A stretch of DNA of 64,000 nucleotides from JAGWBD01 sp965197455 (GTDB taxonomy: Bacteria > Chloroflexota > Anaerolineae > Aggregatilineales > Phototrophicaceae), in NCBI GenBank assembly GCA_965197455.1, contig OZ240208.1, forward strand, positions 620,001-684,000, given 5' to 3'. The notes under the pieces are model-generated. The model was not told the origin of the DNA, did not search any database, and was given only the letters and a program-made list of their open reading frames with translations. This document shows, one piece after another, positions 1 to 11,554 of the stretch (within the stretch, counting starts at the first letter, position 1; each line of letters starts with the position of its first letter). Made by a program: the position numbers and the translations under genes.

Positions 1-148
1 GCGTCTCAAGCAGCGGCTGACTGGCCCAGTTGATGACGGTTAAAGCTTCGTCGCCGCGGAAAGAAAAATAGTCCAGGCGATGAAGGCGCAACGCCAGACC
101 CGCCAGAATCAGCGCGACCAGCAGCGTGAGTGCCTGCGCGCGTGACAT
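1..148 (-). CDS. GT-C family glycosyltransferase, N-terminal fragment (runs off window)
   Basis: An open frame starts at ATG 148..146, two bases after the stop of the NERD-like gene, and leaves the window after 49 codons. The first ~20 residues form a hydrophobic helix. It is followed by RLHRLDYFSFRGDEALTV, which resembles the first extracytoplasmic loop of PMT/ArnT-type polyprenyl-phosphate-dependent glycosyltransferases, where an Asp-Glu pair is conserved. The function is inferred from this short motif and topology only. The tight spacing suggests co-transcription with the upstream membrane protein. Confidence 0.55.
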   Translation of the reverse strand, partial: MSRAQALTLLVALILAGLALRLHRLDYFSFRGDEALTVINWASQPLLET

Positions 149-150
149 GC

Positions 151-891
151 TCAACCGGCGAGCGTCTCCGCCTCGAAGTCCTCGATCTGTGCCGGCGTGA
201 GCGTCTGGCGCGCTTCTTGCGGAATAGAGCGCAAATAGTCCTTGAGGTTGGGCTGTTGCTTGCTGTCCGCGTAGAGCACGGGCACCTCACTGTCCTGAAC
301 GTCAAAGGTGGCGGCGGGGTCGACGAAGATGATGAGCGGCTGTACTGCGATGCCTGCCGGCATGCTGGATTGAATCCGGGCTGCCTGGGCCCGTGCCTCG
401 GCGGCGGGCCGGCCGATGCCATCGCGGCGGAAGAAACGGGTAGCCTGGCTGAATAAGCCTTCTTGCGTCGTCCATTGCTCGCCATTGACGCGATAGCTTC
501 CGTTTTGAAAGCGCGTTGTGATGGCGAACACACCTTGTGGGCAGATCAGCAGATGACGCAGCGGCAGGTGCAGGTAGTTGTAGAGCACGCTGCGGTTGCT
601 CAGTCCCTTCAAGCCGGACTGCAGCGCCAGTTCCGGGCGCGGCTGGCGAATCCAGTTGTTGGTCATGCGCACGGAAACCATGGAGGTGATGACGCCGAAA
701 GGCAGCACCAGCGCGGGCAGCAAGAGCGAAAGCGTGGCCTCTGGCGAGCCAGGGTCTGGTAGATCCCCGCCCAGGGCCTGGGTGTTGACATAAACGAAAG
801 CGCCAATGAGCACAGCCAGACTGAAGAAAAACAGATACTGGGCGATGCGGCGGTTGCGCTGCACCAGACGATGGTTGGTTTCGACGCGCAT
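151..891 (-). CDS. NERD-like two-helix membrane protein
   Basis: A 246-residue protein with two predicted membrane helices near residues 16-36 and 52-74, then a cytoplasmic domain. Residues ~98-135 (LRHLLICPQGVFAITTRF ... NGEQW) match the core pattern of NERD (nuclease-related) domains, whose usual strand reads as 'hhhhxxxGhFhIExK'. Here the acidic/lysine pair expected in that strand is replaced by TTRF, so nuclease activity is doubtful. The gene is followed after two bases by the glycosyltransferase fragment and preceded by a promoter at 960-988. Function unknown; the NERD assignment is by pattern only. Confidence 0.6.
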   Translation of the reverse strand: MRVETNHRLVQRNRRIAQYLFFFSLAVLIGAFVYVNTQALGGDLPDPGSPEATLSLLLPALVLPFGVITSMVSVRMTNNWIRQPRPELALQSGLKGLSNRSVLYNYLHLPLRHLLICPQGVFAITTRFQNGSYRVNGEQWTTQEGLFSQATRFFRRDGIGRPAAEARAQAARIQSSMPAGIAVQPLIIFVDPAATFDVQDSEVPVLYADSKQQPNLKDYLRSIPQEARQTLTPAQIEDFEAETLAG

Positions 892-959
892 AGCTGCTGC
901 CTCTCTTTGGTGAAACTGCGGAAGCGCCGGGGCTGAATCTGCCCGGGAAGCGCGCGTCT

Positions 960-988
960 ATTCTGAAATGGATAACAGAGACTGTCAA
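960..988 (-). promoter_or_regulatory. sigma-70 type promoter for the NERD-like gene
   Basis: On the minus strand TTGACA (988-983) is followed by a 17-bp spacer and CAGAAT (965-960). Transcription would start near 953, giving a leader of ~60 nt to the ATG at 891. Confidence 0.5.
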
Positions 989-1018
989 GCGCCCCTGTGA
1001 GTGACCTGCGCGCAGGGG

Positions 1019-1024
1019 TATACT
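1019..1024 (+). promoter_or_regulatory. -10 box upstream of yajC-secDF
   Basis: TATACT lies 28 bases before the yajC start. The same hexamer precedes many genes in this window. No good -35 box is seen at 17 bp; CTGTGA at 995-1000 is the best candidate. Confidence 0.45.
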
Positions 1025-1052
1025 GTCCGGGTCAACCGGAGCGTGAGATTGT

Positions 1053-1373
1053 ATGCAGGAAATCCTGTTTGTGGCCGTCATTCTGCTGCTGGGCCTGGGC
1101 GCCTGGTGGTCCATGGTGCTGTTCCCGCGCCAGCGTGATTTCCAGAAGCGGCAGCGCTTTGTGCGCAGCCTGGCGCAGGGCGACGAGGTCATCACCGCCG
1201 GCGGACTCATCGGTCGCGTGACGGCCTTGCACGAGGGTGTCGCCCAGGTGGAGCTGGCTGAGGGCCTGGAGGTGCGCATGGTCGCGTCTTCACTGCTGTC
1301 GCCCTTCGATGCAGATGAACTGGCGCACCAATCCAGCCAGGGGCGCAAGCAGGAAGCTGAAAGGCGGGCATGA
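1053..1373 (+). CDS. yajC: preprotein translocase subunit YajC
   Basis: A 106-residue protein of usual YajC size with one N-terminal membrane helix (residues ~4-22). A cytoplasmic domain follows, carrying the family core RSLAQGDEVITAGGLIGRV. YajC is the small accessory subunit that binds SecDF at the inner membrane and helps the SecYEG channel. The stop overlaps the secD start (ATGA), so translation is coupled and the yajC-secD-secF order is the classical one. Confidence 0.93.
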   Translation: MQEILFVAVILLLGLGAWWSMVLFPRQRDFQKRQRFVRSLAQGDEVITAGGLIGRVTALHEGVAQVELAEGLEVRMVASSLLSPFDADELAHQSSQGRKQEAERRA

Positions 1374-2812
1374 GGTCACACATCCGCTGGCTAATCCTGA
1401 TTGTCATCCTGACAGCCTTTGCCCTGCGGGTGAGCCTGCCACAGAGCGAAGACCTGGTCATCGACAGCAACGGCGACGGGGAGCCGGAGTTCTTCCTGTC
1501 CGTGCAGCAGAGCCTGGGGCTGGACCTGGTAGGCGGGCTGCGGGTCTTGCTGAAGGCAGATCTGCCGCCGGAGCAATACACTGCTGAAGACCTGGGGCAG
1601 GCGGCCAACAATGTAGCACGCCGCATCGACGCGCTGGGCGTGAGCGAGGCGACGATCCAGGTGCTGCCGGGAAGCGGGCGCATTCTGGTGGAACTGCCGG
1701 GCGTCAGCGACCCCGAGCAGGCGGTCGCTACCATTCAGCAAACGGCGTTACTTGAGTTCGTCGATTTCAACGGCCTCGGCGCACAGGCACAGGACTTTGA
1801 CGGCCAACGCATCCTCACGACGGCCCAGCTTGAAATTCAGGAGCGACGCGCGCAGCCTCTACCCGATGTTGCAGCCGAGGCGGACAGCAGTCCGTCAGAA
1901 GCGCCCGCACACGTCAACCCTCTGACGCGGCAACCCTTCATCACGGTGATGACCGGCGCGGGCCTGCAAGCGGCCGTGGCCGGCTTCGACCAGATGAGCG
2001 CGGGCAGCTGGCTCATCCAGTTTGAGCTCAACGAGGAAGGTGGCGCAGTCTTCGGTCCCTTCACTGCCAACAGCATCGGCCAGCCGATGGCCATAGTACT
2101 GGATGGCGTGGTGTTGTCGGCGCCGGTCATTCAGGCGGAGTTGAGCACCGGCGGCATCATCACGGGCGATTTCACGGAAGATGAGGCGCGGACGCTGGCG
2201 CTGCAGTTGCGCTCGGGCGCGCTGCCCATCCCGCTGAGTGTGGAGAGCACTGCGCAGGTCGGCGCCACGCTGGGCCAGGAGTCCGTGGAACTGAGCATCC
2301 GCGCTGGCGTGATTGGCGTGATTACCGTGTTGATTTTCATGCTGGTCTACTATCGTCTGCCGGGCCTGGCAGCTGATTTGGCCCTGCTGGTCTTCATCCT
2401 GATCAATCTGGCGCTCTTCCGTCTGATACCCATCACCCTGACTCTGCCGGCCATCACGGGCTTTTTGATCGGCATCGGCACGGCGGTTGACGGCAACATC
2501 CTCATCTTCGAGCGCATCAAGGAAGAGTTGCGCAGCGGCAAGGCAGTTGAGGATGCGCTCGGCGCAGGCTTTGACCGTGCCTGGACTTCCATTCGCGATT
2601 CAAATGTCTCGACCATCATCATTTGCATTATTCTGTTTCTCTTCGGACAGACTCCAGGCGCCAGCATTGTCAGTGGTTTCGCGGTGACGCTGGGCCTGGG
2701 ACTGGTACTGAATCTCTTCACGGCGGTGTTGGTCACGCGCACCTTTCTGCAGCTCTTCGTAGCCTTGCTGCGTGGCTCGCAAGATCAACGCAGATGGTTG
2801 CCGGGGGTATAG
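1370..2812 (+). CDS. secD: protein translocase subunit SecD
   Basis: A 480-residue RND-family protein. With SecF it uses the proton gradient to pull secreted proteins out of the Sec channel. One helix at residues ~6-24 is followed by GLDLVGGLRVLLKA, the SecD signature after the first helix. A large periplasmic domain comes next, then five C-terminal helices from about residue 305. Residues 371-376 are TAVDGN within the conserved helix-4 motif (VDGNILIFERIKEE). The length is shorter than E. coli SecD but normal for Gram-positive and Chloroflexota proteins. It starts inside the yajC stop and is followed by secF after 3 bases. Confidence 0.96.
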   Translation: MRSHIRWLILIVILTAFALRVSLPQSEDLVIDSNGDGEPEFFLSVQQSLGLDLVGGLRVLLKADLPPEQYTAEDLGQAANNVARRIDALGVSEATIQVLPGSGRILVELPGVSDPEQAVATIQQTALLEFVDFNGLGAQAQDFDGQRILTTAQLEIQERRAQPLPDVAAEADSSPSEAPAHVNPLTRQPFITVMTGAGLQAAVAGFDQMSAGSWLIQFELNEEGGAVFGPFTANSIGQPMAIVLDGVVLSAPVIQAELSTGGIITGDFTEDEARTLALQLRSGALPIPLSVESTAQVGATLGQESVELSIRAGVIGVITVLIFMLVYYRLPGLAADLALLVFILINLALFRLIPITLTLPAITGFLIGIGTAVDGNILIFERIKEELRSGKAVEDALGAGFDRAWTSIRDSNVSTIIICIILFLFGQTPGASIVSGFAVTLGLGLVLNLFTAVLVTRTFLQLFVALLRGSQDQRRWLPGV

Positions 2813-2815
2813 CCG

Positions 2816-3760
2816 ATGTACTCCCTGATTCAGAAGCGACGCCTGTTTTTCATGCTCTCGACCGTCGTGCTGGGCGCCGGCATCCTTGTGATGCTCTGGT
2901 CAACCCTGAGCACGGGCTCTCCCTTTCGGCTGAGCATCGATTTTGTCGGCGGCAGCATCTACGAACTGGCCTTCACGGAAGAAGGTGTGAGCGAAGCCGA
3001 TTTGCGTTCGGTCTTCGCTGACTTCGGCGATGAGCACATCATCGTTCAGCAACTGGGCAAGGCGCAGGATCGGCGCTGGTCCGTACGTTCCACGATTCAG
3101 GAAGCAGCGAGTGCGGAGCGCATCATCGCGACGCTGGACAGTCTGGCGCCGCTGGACATGAACCTGATGCGCCGTGAGAGCGTGTCGGCGACGATCGGGC
3201 AGGAAGTTACGCAGGCGGCGCTGGTGGCGGTGCTGGTGGCCACGCTGGTCGTGATCGGCTTCATCGTGCTGGCCTTTCGTCAGGTGCCACGCGCCTTCCG
3301 CTATGGCGTCTGTGCGGTGGCAGCCATGTTGCACGATGTGCTGGTTGTCGCCAGTGTAATGTCGCTGACCGGCCTGCTGCTTGGCTGGGAGGCGGATGCG
3401 CTGTTTCTGACGGCGCTGCTGACCATCGTCGGCTTTTCCATTCAGGACACCATCGTGTTGTTCGACCGCATTCGTGAAAACGTCCCGAAGTACCTGGGGG
3501 AGCCCTGGGAGACCATCGTCAACCGCAGCATTCTGGAGTCGATCCATCGCTCGCTGGGCACCCAGCTGAACGCCTTCTTCATCATGGCCGCCATTCTGCT
3601 GTTTGGCGGCGAGACGATTCGACACTTTATCTTCATCCTGTTCGTCGGCCTGCTTTCGGGCACCTATTCCTCAATCTTCACGGCAGTGCCCTTGCTGGTC
3701 GCCTGGGAAGAGCGGGAAACAGGCTCGCCTGGCCGCCGGGCGCAGGAGAGGACGGCCTGA
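2816..3760 (+). CDS. secF: protein translocase subunit SecF
   Basis: A 314-residue partner of SecD. The first helix (residues ~11-31) is followed by LSIDFVGGSIYEL, the SecF equivalent of the SecD GG motif. Five further helices lie from about residue 125. Residues ~206-222 (GFSIQDTIVLFDRIREN) are the conserved SecF helix-4 motif in which Asp contributes to proton conduction. The short C-terminal tail is basic and acidic. It is followed by a dehydrogenase whose TTG start lies 2 bases after the stop, so that gene is probably carried on the sec transcript. Confidence 0.96.
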   Translation: MYSLIQKRRLFFMLSTVVLGAGILVMLWSTLSTGSPFRLSIDFVGGSIYELAFTEEGVSEADLRSVFADFGDEHIIVQQLGKAQDRRWSVRSTIQEAASAERIIATLDSLAPLDMNLMRRESVSATIGQEVTQAALVAVLVATLVVIGFIVLAFRQVPRAFRYGVCAVAAMLHDVLVVASVMSLTGLLLGWEADALFLTALLTIVGFSIQDTIVLFDRIRENVPKYLGEPWETIVNRSILESIHRSLGTQLNAFFIMAAILLFGGETIRHFIFILFVGLLSGTYSSIFTAVPLLVAWEERETGSPGRRAQERTA

Positions 3761-3761
3761 C

Positions 3762-4739
3762 TTGCGCGCCCTTGTGTATGACGGAGCGCTACGACTACAA
3801 CAGGATGCGCCCTTGCCACTTCCGGAAGCGCATGAGGTCCTGATCCGCACACGCTGCGCCGGAATCTGTAACACGGACCTGGAGCTGGTGGGCGGCATGT
3901 ACGGGTTTCGTGGCATTCCTGGGCATGAATTCTGCGGAGAAGTAGTGGACGGGCCGGAGGCCTGGCGCGGCAAACGCGTCGCCGGAGAAATCTCCATCTA
4001 TTGCGGGGAATGCGCGTATTGCCGCGCCGGCGTGACCAGCCAGTGCCCGGCGCGTCAAACTCTGGGCATTCGCGACTACCCGGGCGCCTTTGCCGACTAT
4101 CTGCGTCTGCCGCTGGTCAACCTGCATCAGGTACCGGATGCAGTGAGCGATGAACAGGCCGTATTCACCGAGCCGCTGGCAGCGGCGCTGCAGGTCACCG
4201 AAGCGGTGCATATCGCACCAGGTTCACAGGTGCTGGTGCTGGGCGCCGGCAAGCTTGGTTTGCTGATTGCCCAGGTTTTGCATCTGGCAGGCGCGGAAGT
4301 GGCGGCCATCATTCGCCACTCCAGACAAGCCAACCTGCTGCAGCGCTGGGGCATTCCGGCGCTGCGTATTGAGGATATCCCGGCGCAGTCCGCCCCTATT
4401 GTGGTTGAGGTGAGTGGCGCCGCCAACGGGCTCGCGGACGCCCTGCGTCTGGTGCGCTCACGCGGCACTATCGTGCTGAAGAGCACCTATCGTGGTGAGC
4501 CACAGGTGGACATGACGCAGGTAGCCGTGCGCGAAATTCGTATCGTCGGCAGTCGCTGTGGCCCGTTCGCACCGGCGCTGAAGTTGCTGGAGCAGGGCCT
4601 GGTGGACGTTGAGTCCATGATTGAAATGCGCTTGCCGCTGCAGGACGGGCTGCAGGCCATGCAGCAGGCAGCCCGCCCAGGCGCGCTAAAAACCCTGCTC
4701 ACATTCCCGCACCAGGAAACAAACCAAAGCGTGCCATGA
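3762..4739 (+). CDS. zinc-dependent alcohol dehydrogenase (MDR superfamily)
   Basis: The protein is 325 residues when read from TTG 3762, which follows an AGGAGAG site at 3744-3750. The frame is open further upstream, but that stretch lies inside secF and is not family-like. Catalytic zinc ligands are Cys36 (GICNTD) and His55-Glu56 (GHEF). The structural zinc site is Cys81, Cys84, Cys87 and Cys95. The Rossmann motif is VLGAGKLG near residues 155-162. The family includes threonine, sorbitol and other NAD(P)-linked dehydrogenases; the substrate cannot be told. It is slightly short for the family and has a TTG start, consistent with weak coupled expression behind secF. Confidence 0.85.
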   Translation: MRALVYDGALRLQQDAPLPLPEAHEVLIRTRCAGICNTDLELVGGMYGFRGIPGHEFCGEVVDGPEAWRGKRVAGEISIYCGECAYCRAGVTSQCPARQTLGIRDYPGAFADYLRLPLVNLHQVPDAVSDEQAVFTEPLAAALQVTEAVHIAPGSQVLVLGAGKLGLLIAQVLHLAGAEVAAIIRHSRQANLLQRWGIPALRIEDIPAQSAPIVVEVSGAANGLADALRLVRSRGTIVLKSTYRGEPQVDMTQVAVREIRIVGSRCGPFAPALKLLEQGLVDVESMIEMRLPLQDGLQAMQQAARPGALKTLLTFPHQETNQSVP

Positions 4740-4774
4740 TCTTCCGTGGCGGAGGCGCGTCAGGGGCGTGCTGA

Positions 4775-6061
4775 ATGGCCATCAAGATCTGCCCCATATG
4801 TAACACACACTGCTCAGCAGAAAGCGGGCAATGCCCGCATTGTGGCGCTGGGCTGGAGCGGGTTCCCCAGTATCAGGAAGGCGCGGAGTCTTATGCGCCG
4901 GAACAGACGGGCCAGGCCGACCTGGCAGAGAGTCGACTGCGCTGGCGCGGCGGCACCTGCCTGACCATTCTGGCGCTGGTGCTGGCAGGTCTGCTCTGTG
5001 CGGCAAGTGGGCTGCTGCTGGTCAACTGGCTGCAGCTGAACATCGCTGCTGCTGCGGAGCCCACCATGCAGGTGATCATGACGGACACGCCTGTAGCGAC
5101 TGACACCATGCGGCCCACACTTTTTCTGCCCACAGTAACTGCGACTCCGCGCCCGGCGCCATCGGTGACCTTCACTGCTACCCCTCTTCCCTGCATGCAG
5201 CAGGTTCGCAGTGGTGACAGCCTGATTGCGCTGCTCACACGTTGCGGACATCGGGACCTCGATGTGATTGAGCTGGTGCTTGAGCGCAACAACCTGGCCG
5301 CCGCAGACCTGATTCAAGTGGGGCAGCAGATCGACATCCCCTGGCCAACCACGACAGCTGCCGCCATCCCGGCTACAGACCTGCCACCCGAAAATCCGGC
5401 AGCTGCCGTGTCCGCCAGCGACCAGGCCGTCGGGCCTGCGCGCCCCCGTTTCGTTGGCGCACCGGCCCGCTCCACGCCCACCTTGCAGGCTGGCGTCCAG
5501 TGGCACCGGGTTGCAACCGGGGAGACTATCGTTGGCATCGCCTTTCGCTATGGCACAGACCTCAAGGTGCTTTCGGAACTGAACCCGGAAGTCGCTTTTT
5601 CGCAGTGCGATTTTGGACAGGCAACCGGCGGGCCGAGTTGCGTGGTGACGGTTTTCGAGAACCAGGAGTTGCGCGTGCCGGCGCCTACGCCCACGGCCAC
5701 CCTGTCGCCAACGCCATCGGGCATTGCGACGGCGACCTTCACGCCTGTCGTCAATGCGCCCGCCGCCTATAGCCCACCGAACAACCAGAACTTCACAAGT
5801 GACGAGCTGGTCACCCTGCGCTGGGTTGCATCGGGCGCGCTGGCGGCGGGCGAGACCTGGCGCGTCGTGGTGGAAAGTTTATCCGGGCAGCAGGTTTACT
5901 CGGAATCGACGACTGGCCTGAGCCTGGTCGTGCCAGCTGTGTGGAAGGAACAGGATGTGGGCTGGCATGGATATCGCTGGCGGGTTCAGCTGATAACAGG
6001 AGAGTCAGGCGCCCCCCTGGAAACAGAGGCGCGCACCTTTCTGTGGGAGACCCGTTCGTGA
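4775..6061 (+). CDS. zinc-ribbon, membrane-anchored LysM protein
   Basis: A 428-residue protein. A cytoplasmic zinc ribbon (Cys6, Cys9, Cys20, Cys23) is followed by one membrane helix at ~58-82 and a Thr/Pro-rich exported linker. A LysM-like repeat (QQVRSGDSLIALLTRCG ... IDIPWP, ~137-190) is followed by a second one (HRVATGETIVGIAFRYG ..., ~245-307) and a TPTPTATLSPTPSG linker. The C-terminal ~100 residues form an Ig/fibronectin-like beta domain. LysM units bind peptidoglycan or other N-acetylglucosamine polymers, so an envelope role is likely. The second LysM unit carries an inserted CDFGQATGGPSC cysteine pair shared with the next gene. The stop overlaps the next start (GTGA). Confidence 0.8.
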   Translation: MAIKICPICNTHCSAESGQCPHCGAGLERVPQYQEGAESYAPEQTGQADLAESRLRWRGGTCLTILALVLAGLLCAASGLLLVNWLQLNIAAAAEPTMQVIMTDTPVATDTMRPTLFLPTVTATPRPAPSVTFTATPLPCMQQVRSGDSLIALLTRCGHRDLDVIELVLERNNLAAADLIQVGQQIDIPWPTTTAAAIPATDLPPENPAAAVSASDQAVGPARPRFVGAPARSTPTLQAGVQWHRVATGETIVGIAFRYGTDLKVLSELNPEVAFSQCDFGQATGGPSCVVTVFENQELRVPAPTPTATLSPTPSGIATATFTPVVNAPAAYSPPNNQNFTSDELVTLRWVASGALAAGETWRVVVESLSGQQVYSESTTGLSLVVPAVWKEQDVGWHGYRWRVQLITGESGAPLETEARTFLWETRS

Positions 6062-7134
6062 AGGTTGCGTGGCGTCTCTGCTGTGCGCTGCTGCTGGCTG
6101 GCTGCAACTTTGCCCGCCTGGATCGCGTGGACGAACCCGCGCCAGCGACGATGCTGCCGCTACCGGTAGCGACAAGGTCACCTGAAGTGGCGCAGGAGCC
6201 TACGTCCGTCATTCAACTGGCTGTGGCGACGATCACTCCGCTGCCGCCCGTCCTGACTGCCGCGCCTGCACCGACACGCGGCCCGTGGCGCCACATCATT
6301 CAGCAGGGCGAGACCCTGGGCTACATCATCCAGCGCTATGGCTATCGAAATTTCGACGTGATTGATGAAATAGTCCGCCTGAACGACAATGTGACCAGCG
6401 CGAATCTGCTGCCCGGCGAAGGCAGTGTGATTTTTATCCCGCGTCCCAGCGCCACACCCCTGCCAGCGGACTACACGCCGCTGGCAGTTCCACCATCGCT
6501 GGCCGAAGACTTTGCGCCCACATCGCCGGCAACGGGCCTGAATTATGCGACGTCAATCAACGAGCATGTGGTGGATGCGGGACAAACCGTGGTGGACATC
6601 ATGGCGCAACACAACACCACGTTGGAGATTATCTCGATCCTCAACCCGGATATATCTTTCGGCGGCTGTGATTTTGGGGTGGCGAGCGGTGGCCCCAACT
6701 GCAATCCCTTCCTCTCGGTCGGCCAGACCGTGCGTGTGCCTGCGCCCACGTCCACGCCCACCCTGTCTCCCACTTTTACCGGCAACGAAACTGCCACCCC
6801 CACGCCCACCTGGGAGCCGCCGCGCGCAATTGCGCCGCCTCAGGATGCGATCGTTCCTGCGACGTCCATCCGTTTGCAGTGGTTGAGCGTCGGAGTCCTG
6901 GCTGCCGGCGATGTGTATCTGGTACAGCTGTCGGACGAGAGTGGCGTGGTGCACAACGCGGTGACGCGGGAGACTTCCCTGTTGCTGCCTGAAAGCCTGG
7001 CGCCAACAAAAGGGGAGGCGCGCGAGATGAGCTGGACGCTGAGCGTTGCGCGCGCCGATTCCAGGGGTGTCTACCAGATCGTCAGCGGCTATCCGCAGCC
7101 GCGTCGATTCCGCTGGAGCAGTCGCGCTCCCTGA
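6058..7134 (+). CDS. LysM-domain lipoprotein, paralogue of the preceding gene
   Basis: Read from GTG 6058, which overlaps the previous stop, the 358-residue product begins with a lipoprotein signal and lipobox LLLAGC (Cys16); this supports the start over the longer open frame. The mature part repeats the layout of the previous gene: LysM-like unit (HIIQQGETLGYIIQRYG ...), second unit (EHVVDAGQTVVDIMAQHN ... CDFGVASGGPNC), a TPTLSPT linker and a beta-rich C-terminal domain. The two genes are clearly tandem duplicates that acquired different anchors, one a membrane helix with zinc ribbon and the other a lipid. Likely cell-wall or glycan binding; no catalytic domain is seen. Confidence 0.8.
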   Translation: MKVAWRLCCALLLAGCNFARLDRVDEPAPATMLPLPVATRSPEVAQEPTSVIQLAVATITPLPPVLTAAPAPTRGPWRHIIQQGETLGYIIQRYGYRNFDVIDEIVRLNDNVTSANLLPGEGSVIFIPRPSATPLPADYTPLAVPPSLAEDFAPTSPATGLNYATSINEHVVDAGQTVVDIMAQHNTTLEIISILNPDISFGGCDFGVASGGPNCNPFLSVGQTVRVPAPTSTPTLSPTFTGNETATPTPTWEPPRAIAPPQDAIVPATSIRLQWLSVGVLAAGDVYLVQLSDESGVVHNAVTRETSLLLPESLAPTKGEAREMSWTLSVARADSRGVYQIVSGYPQPRRFRWSSRAP

Positions 7135-7146
7135 TGCAGGAGCGAA

Positions 7147-8895
7147 CTAGCGGCGGCCGAATTCGCGCGCCAGCTGCTCGGCGGACATGTGCAGCAGGGT
7201 GGGGCGGCCGTGGGGGCAGGTCAGCGGCGATTGGGTACGTTCCAGTTGCTGCACAAGGCCCTGCATCTCCTCACGACTGAGCACGGTGCCGGCCTTCACG
7301 GCAGCCTGTTGACAGACGCGCCGGATGAGCCGCTGTTCGATGGGGGTCTCACCAGGTGAGCGACCCTGCTCAAGTTCCTCAAGGGCGCCGTGCACCGCTT
7401 CGCGCGGTTCCACGTCCGTCAGCAGCGCGGGGATACTGCGGATGAGAAATGTGTTTGCGCCAAAGGGCTCCAGCTCGAAGCCAATCGCGCGCAGCTGCTC
7501 CTGACTGGCCTCGACCAGGCTGGCTTCCGCAGCCGGGAGTTCCAGCGTCTGCGCGGCCAGGGTGAGTTGCGACATCGCTTCTTCGCGCGCCTGGCGCTCG
7601 ACGAACTGTTCGTAGAGGATGCGTTCGTGGGCGGCGTGCTGGTCGATCAGGTACATGCCGGCCGGGCCTTCGGCGACGATGAAACTGGCCCCGATCTGCC
7701 CGATGACGCGCAAGAGCGGCAGCGTGCGCGGACGCTGCGGCCCGGCAGGGCTGGCGGGAATGGCCGTGAGCGCTGAATCATCCTCCGCATATAGCGCTGC
7801 CCTGGATTGTCCAGGCCAGACGGTAGCTGCCGCGGGGAAGGGCGTGTCCGCCGCTGGTGTCCGGGGCATCGAGCCGAAGACTGGCTTGCTGCCGGGGCCA
7901 CTGGTTGCGGTGACGGCGTTGCGCACGGCGCGCTGGACGGCGCTGAAGACTTCACGCGGACTTTGAAAGCGCACTTCGGATTTGGCCGGGTGCACGTTGG
8001 CATCCACCTGGTCGGGCGGCAGGCTGATCATGAGCACCGCCAGCGGGAAGCGGCCCTTCATCAGCAGGGTGTGATAGGCCTGAATGACGGCGAATGTCAG
8101 GCTTGAGTCCTGCACATGGCGGCCATTGACGAAGAGCGTGATGCGCGAACGGTCGCTGCGATTGAGGGCCGGCGCCGAGGTGAAGCCACTCACCAGAACG
8201 CTTTCCTGCTGTTTGGCCTGGGGCTCGACCGGGATCATGTCGCGCGCGGTCTCCCGTCCCAGCGTGGCGACCAGCACGTCGGCGAGTTCGCCGTTGCCGC
8301 TGCTGCGAAATTGTTCACGGCCGTCCTGCTCCAGCGTGAAGCGCACCCCAGGCCAGGCAAGCGCGTAGCGGCTGATTACCTGGGCGATATGCCGCTTCTC
8401 TGTCAGTGGCGACTTCAGGAATTTGAGGCGCGCGGGCACGTTGTAAAACAGATTCTCGACTGTGAGCCTGGTGCCGGCGGGCGCGCCCAATGCTTCGCGC
8501 TCAAGGATGTCGCCGCCTTCAAGCAGCAGGGCGCTGCCGACCGCTTCCCTGGCGGCGCGTGTTTGCACGCGCAGTCGGCTGACCGCGGCGATGCTTGCCA
8601 GCGCTTCACCACGAAAGCCGAGGGTGCGTATATGGTTGAGGTCTTCGGCATCGCCCAGCTTGCTGGTCGCGTGGCGTTGAAAAGCCAGCTCAAGCTCATC
8701 GGCACGGATGCCCAGTCCGTTGTCGCTGACCAGAATGCGGCTGCGACCGCCGCCGTCCACCTTAACCTCAATGCGGCTGGCTTCTGCGTCCAGGGCATTT
8801 TCGACCAGCTCACGCACGACCGAGGCCGGTCGTTCAACCACCTCGCCCGCAGCGATCCGGGCAATCACGTCTTCATGCAAAAGCTGGATGGGCAT
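7147..8895 (-). CDS. mutL: DNA mismatch repair protein MutL
   Basis: A 582-residue protein. The N-terminal GHKL ATPase shows the expected Glu in ELVENALDA, DNGLGI and GFRGEAL, followed by the transducer domain to about residue 330. After a variable linker the C-terminal dimerisation domain has the endonuclease motifs DQHAAHERI, CPHGRPT and terminal FGRR, so this is the nicking type of MutL found in bacteria without MutH. MutL couples MutS mismatch recognition to strand incision. No mutS lies in the window. It converges on the LysM lipoprotein gene with 12 bases between and sits downstream of valS with its own -10 box. Confidence 0.96.
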   Translation of the reverse strand: MPIQLLHEDVIARIAAGEVVERPASVVRELVENALDAEASRIEVKVDGGGRSRILVSDNGLGIRADELELAFQRHATSKLGDAEDLNHIRTLGFRGEALASIAAVSRLRVQTRAAREAVGSALLLEGGDILEREALGAPAGTRLTVENLFYNVPARLKFLKSPLTEKRHIAQVISRYALAWPGVRFTLEQDGREQFRSSGNGELADVLVATLGRETARDMIPVEPQAKQQESVLVSGFTSAPALNRSDRSRITLFVNGRHVQDSSLTFAVIQAYHTLLMKGRFPLAVLMISLPPDQVDANVHPAKSEVRFQSPREVFSAVQRAVRNAVTATSGPGSKPVFGSMPRTPAADTPFPAAATVWPGQSRAALYAEDDSALTAIPASPAGPQRPRTLPLLRVIGQIGASFIVAEGPAGMYLIDQHAAHERILYEQFVERQAREEAMSQLTLAAQTLELPAAEASLVEASQEQLRAIGFELEPFGANTFLIRSIPALLTDVEPREAVHGALEELEQGRSPGETPIEQRLIRRVCQQAAVKAGTVLSREEMQGLVQQLERTQSPLTCPHGRPTLLHMSAEQLAREFGRR

Positions 8896-8924
8896 AGGGT
8901 TTCACATCGCCATGCGCTGCGGCC

Positions 8925-8930
8925 AGTATA
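8925..8930 (-). promoter_or_regulatory. -10 box for mutL
   Basis: TATACT on the minus strand between the valS stop (8940) and the mutL start (8895). No convincing -35 box is visible. It suggests mutL can be transcribed separately from valS. Confidence 0.35.
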
Positions 8931-8939
8931 GCATGGGCG

Positions 8940-11552
<2,613 letters not shown>

Positions 11553-11554
11553 GT

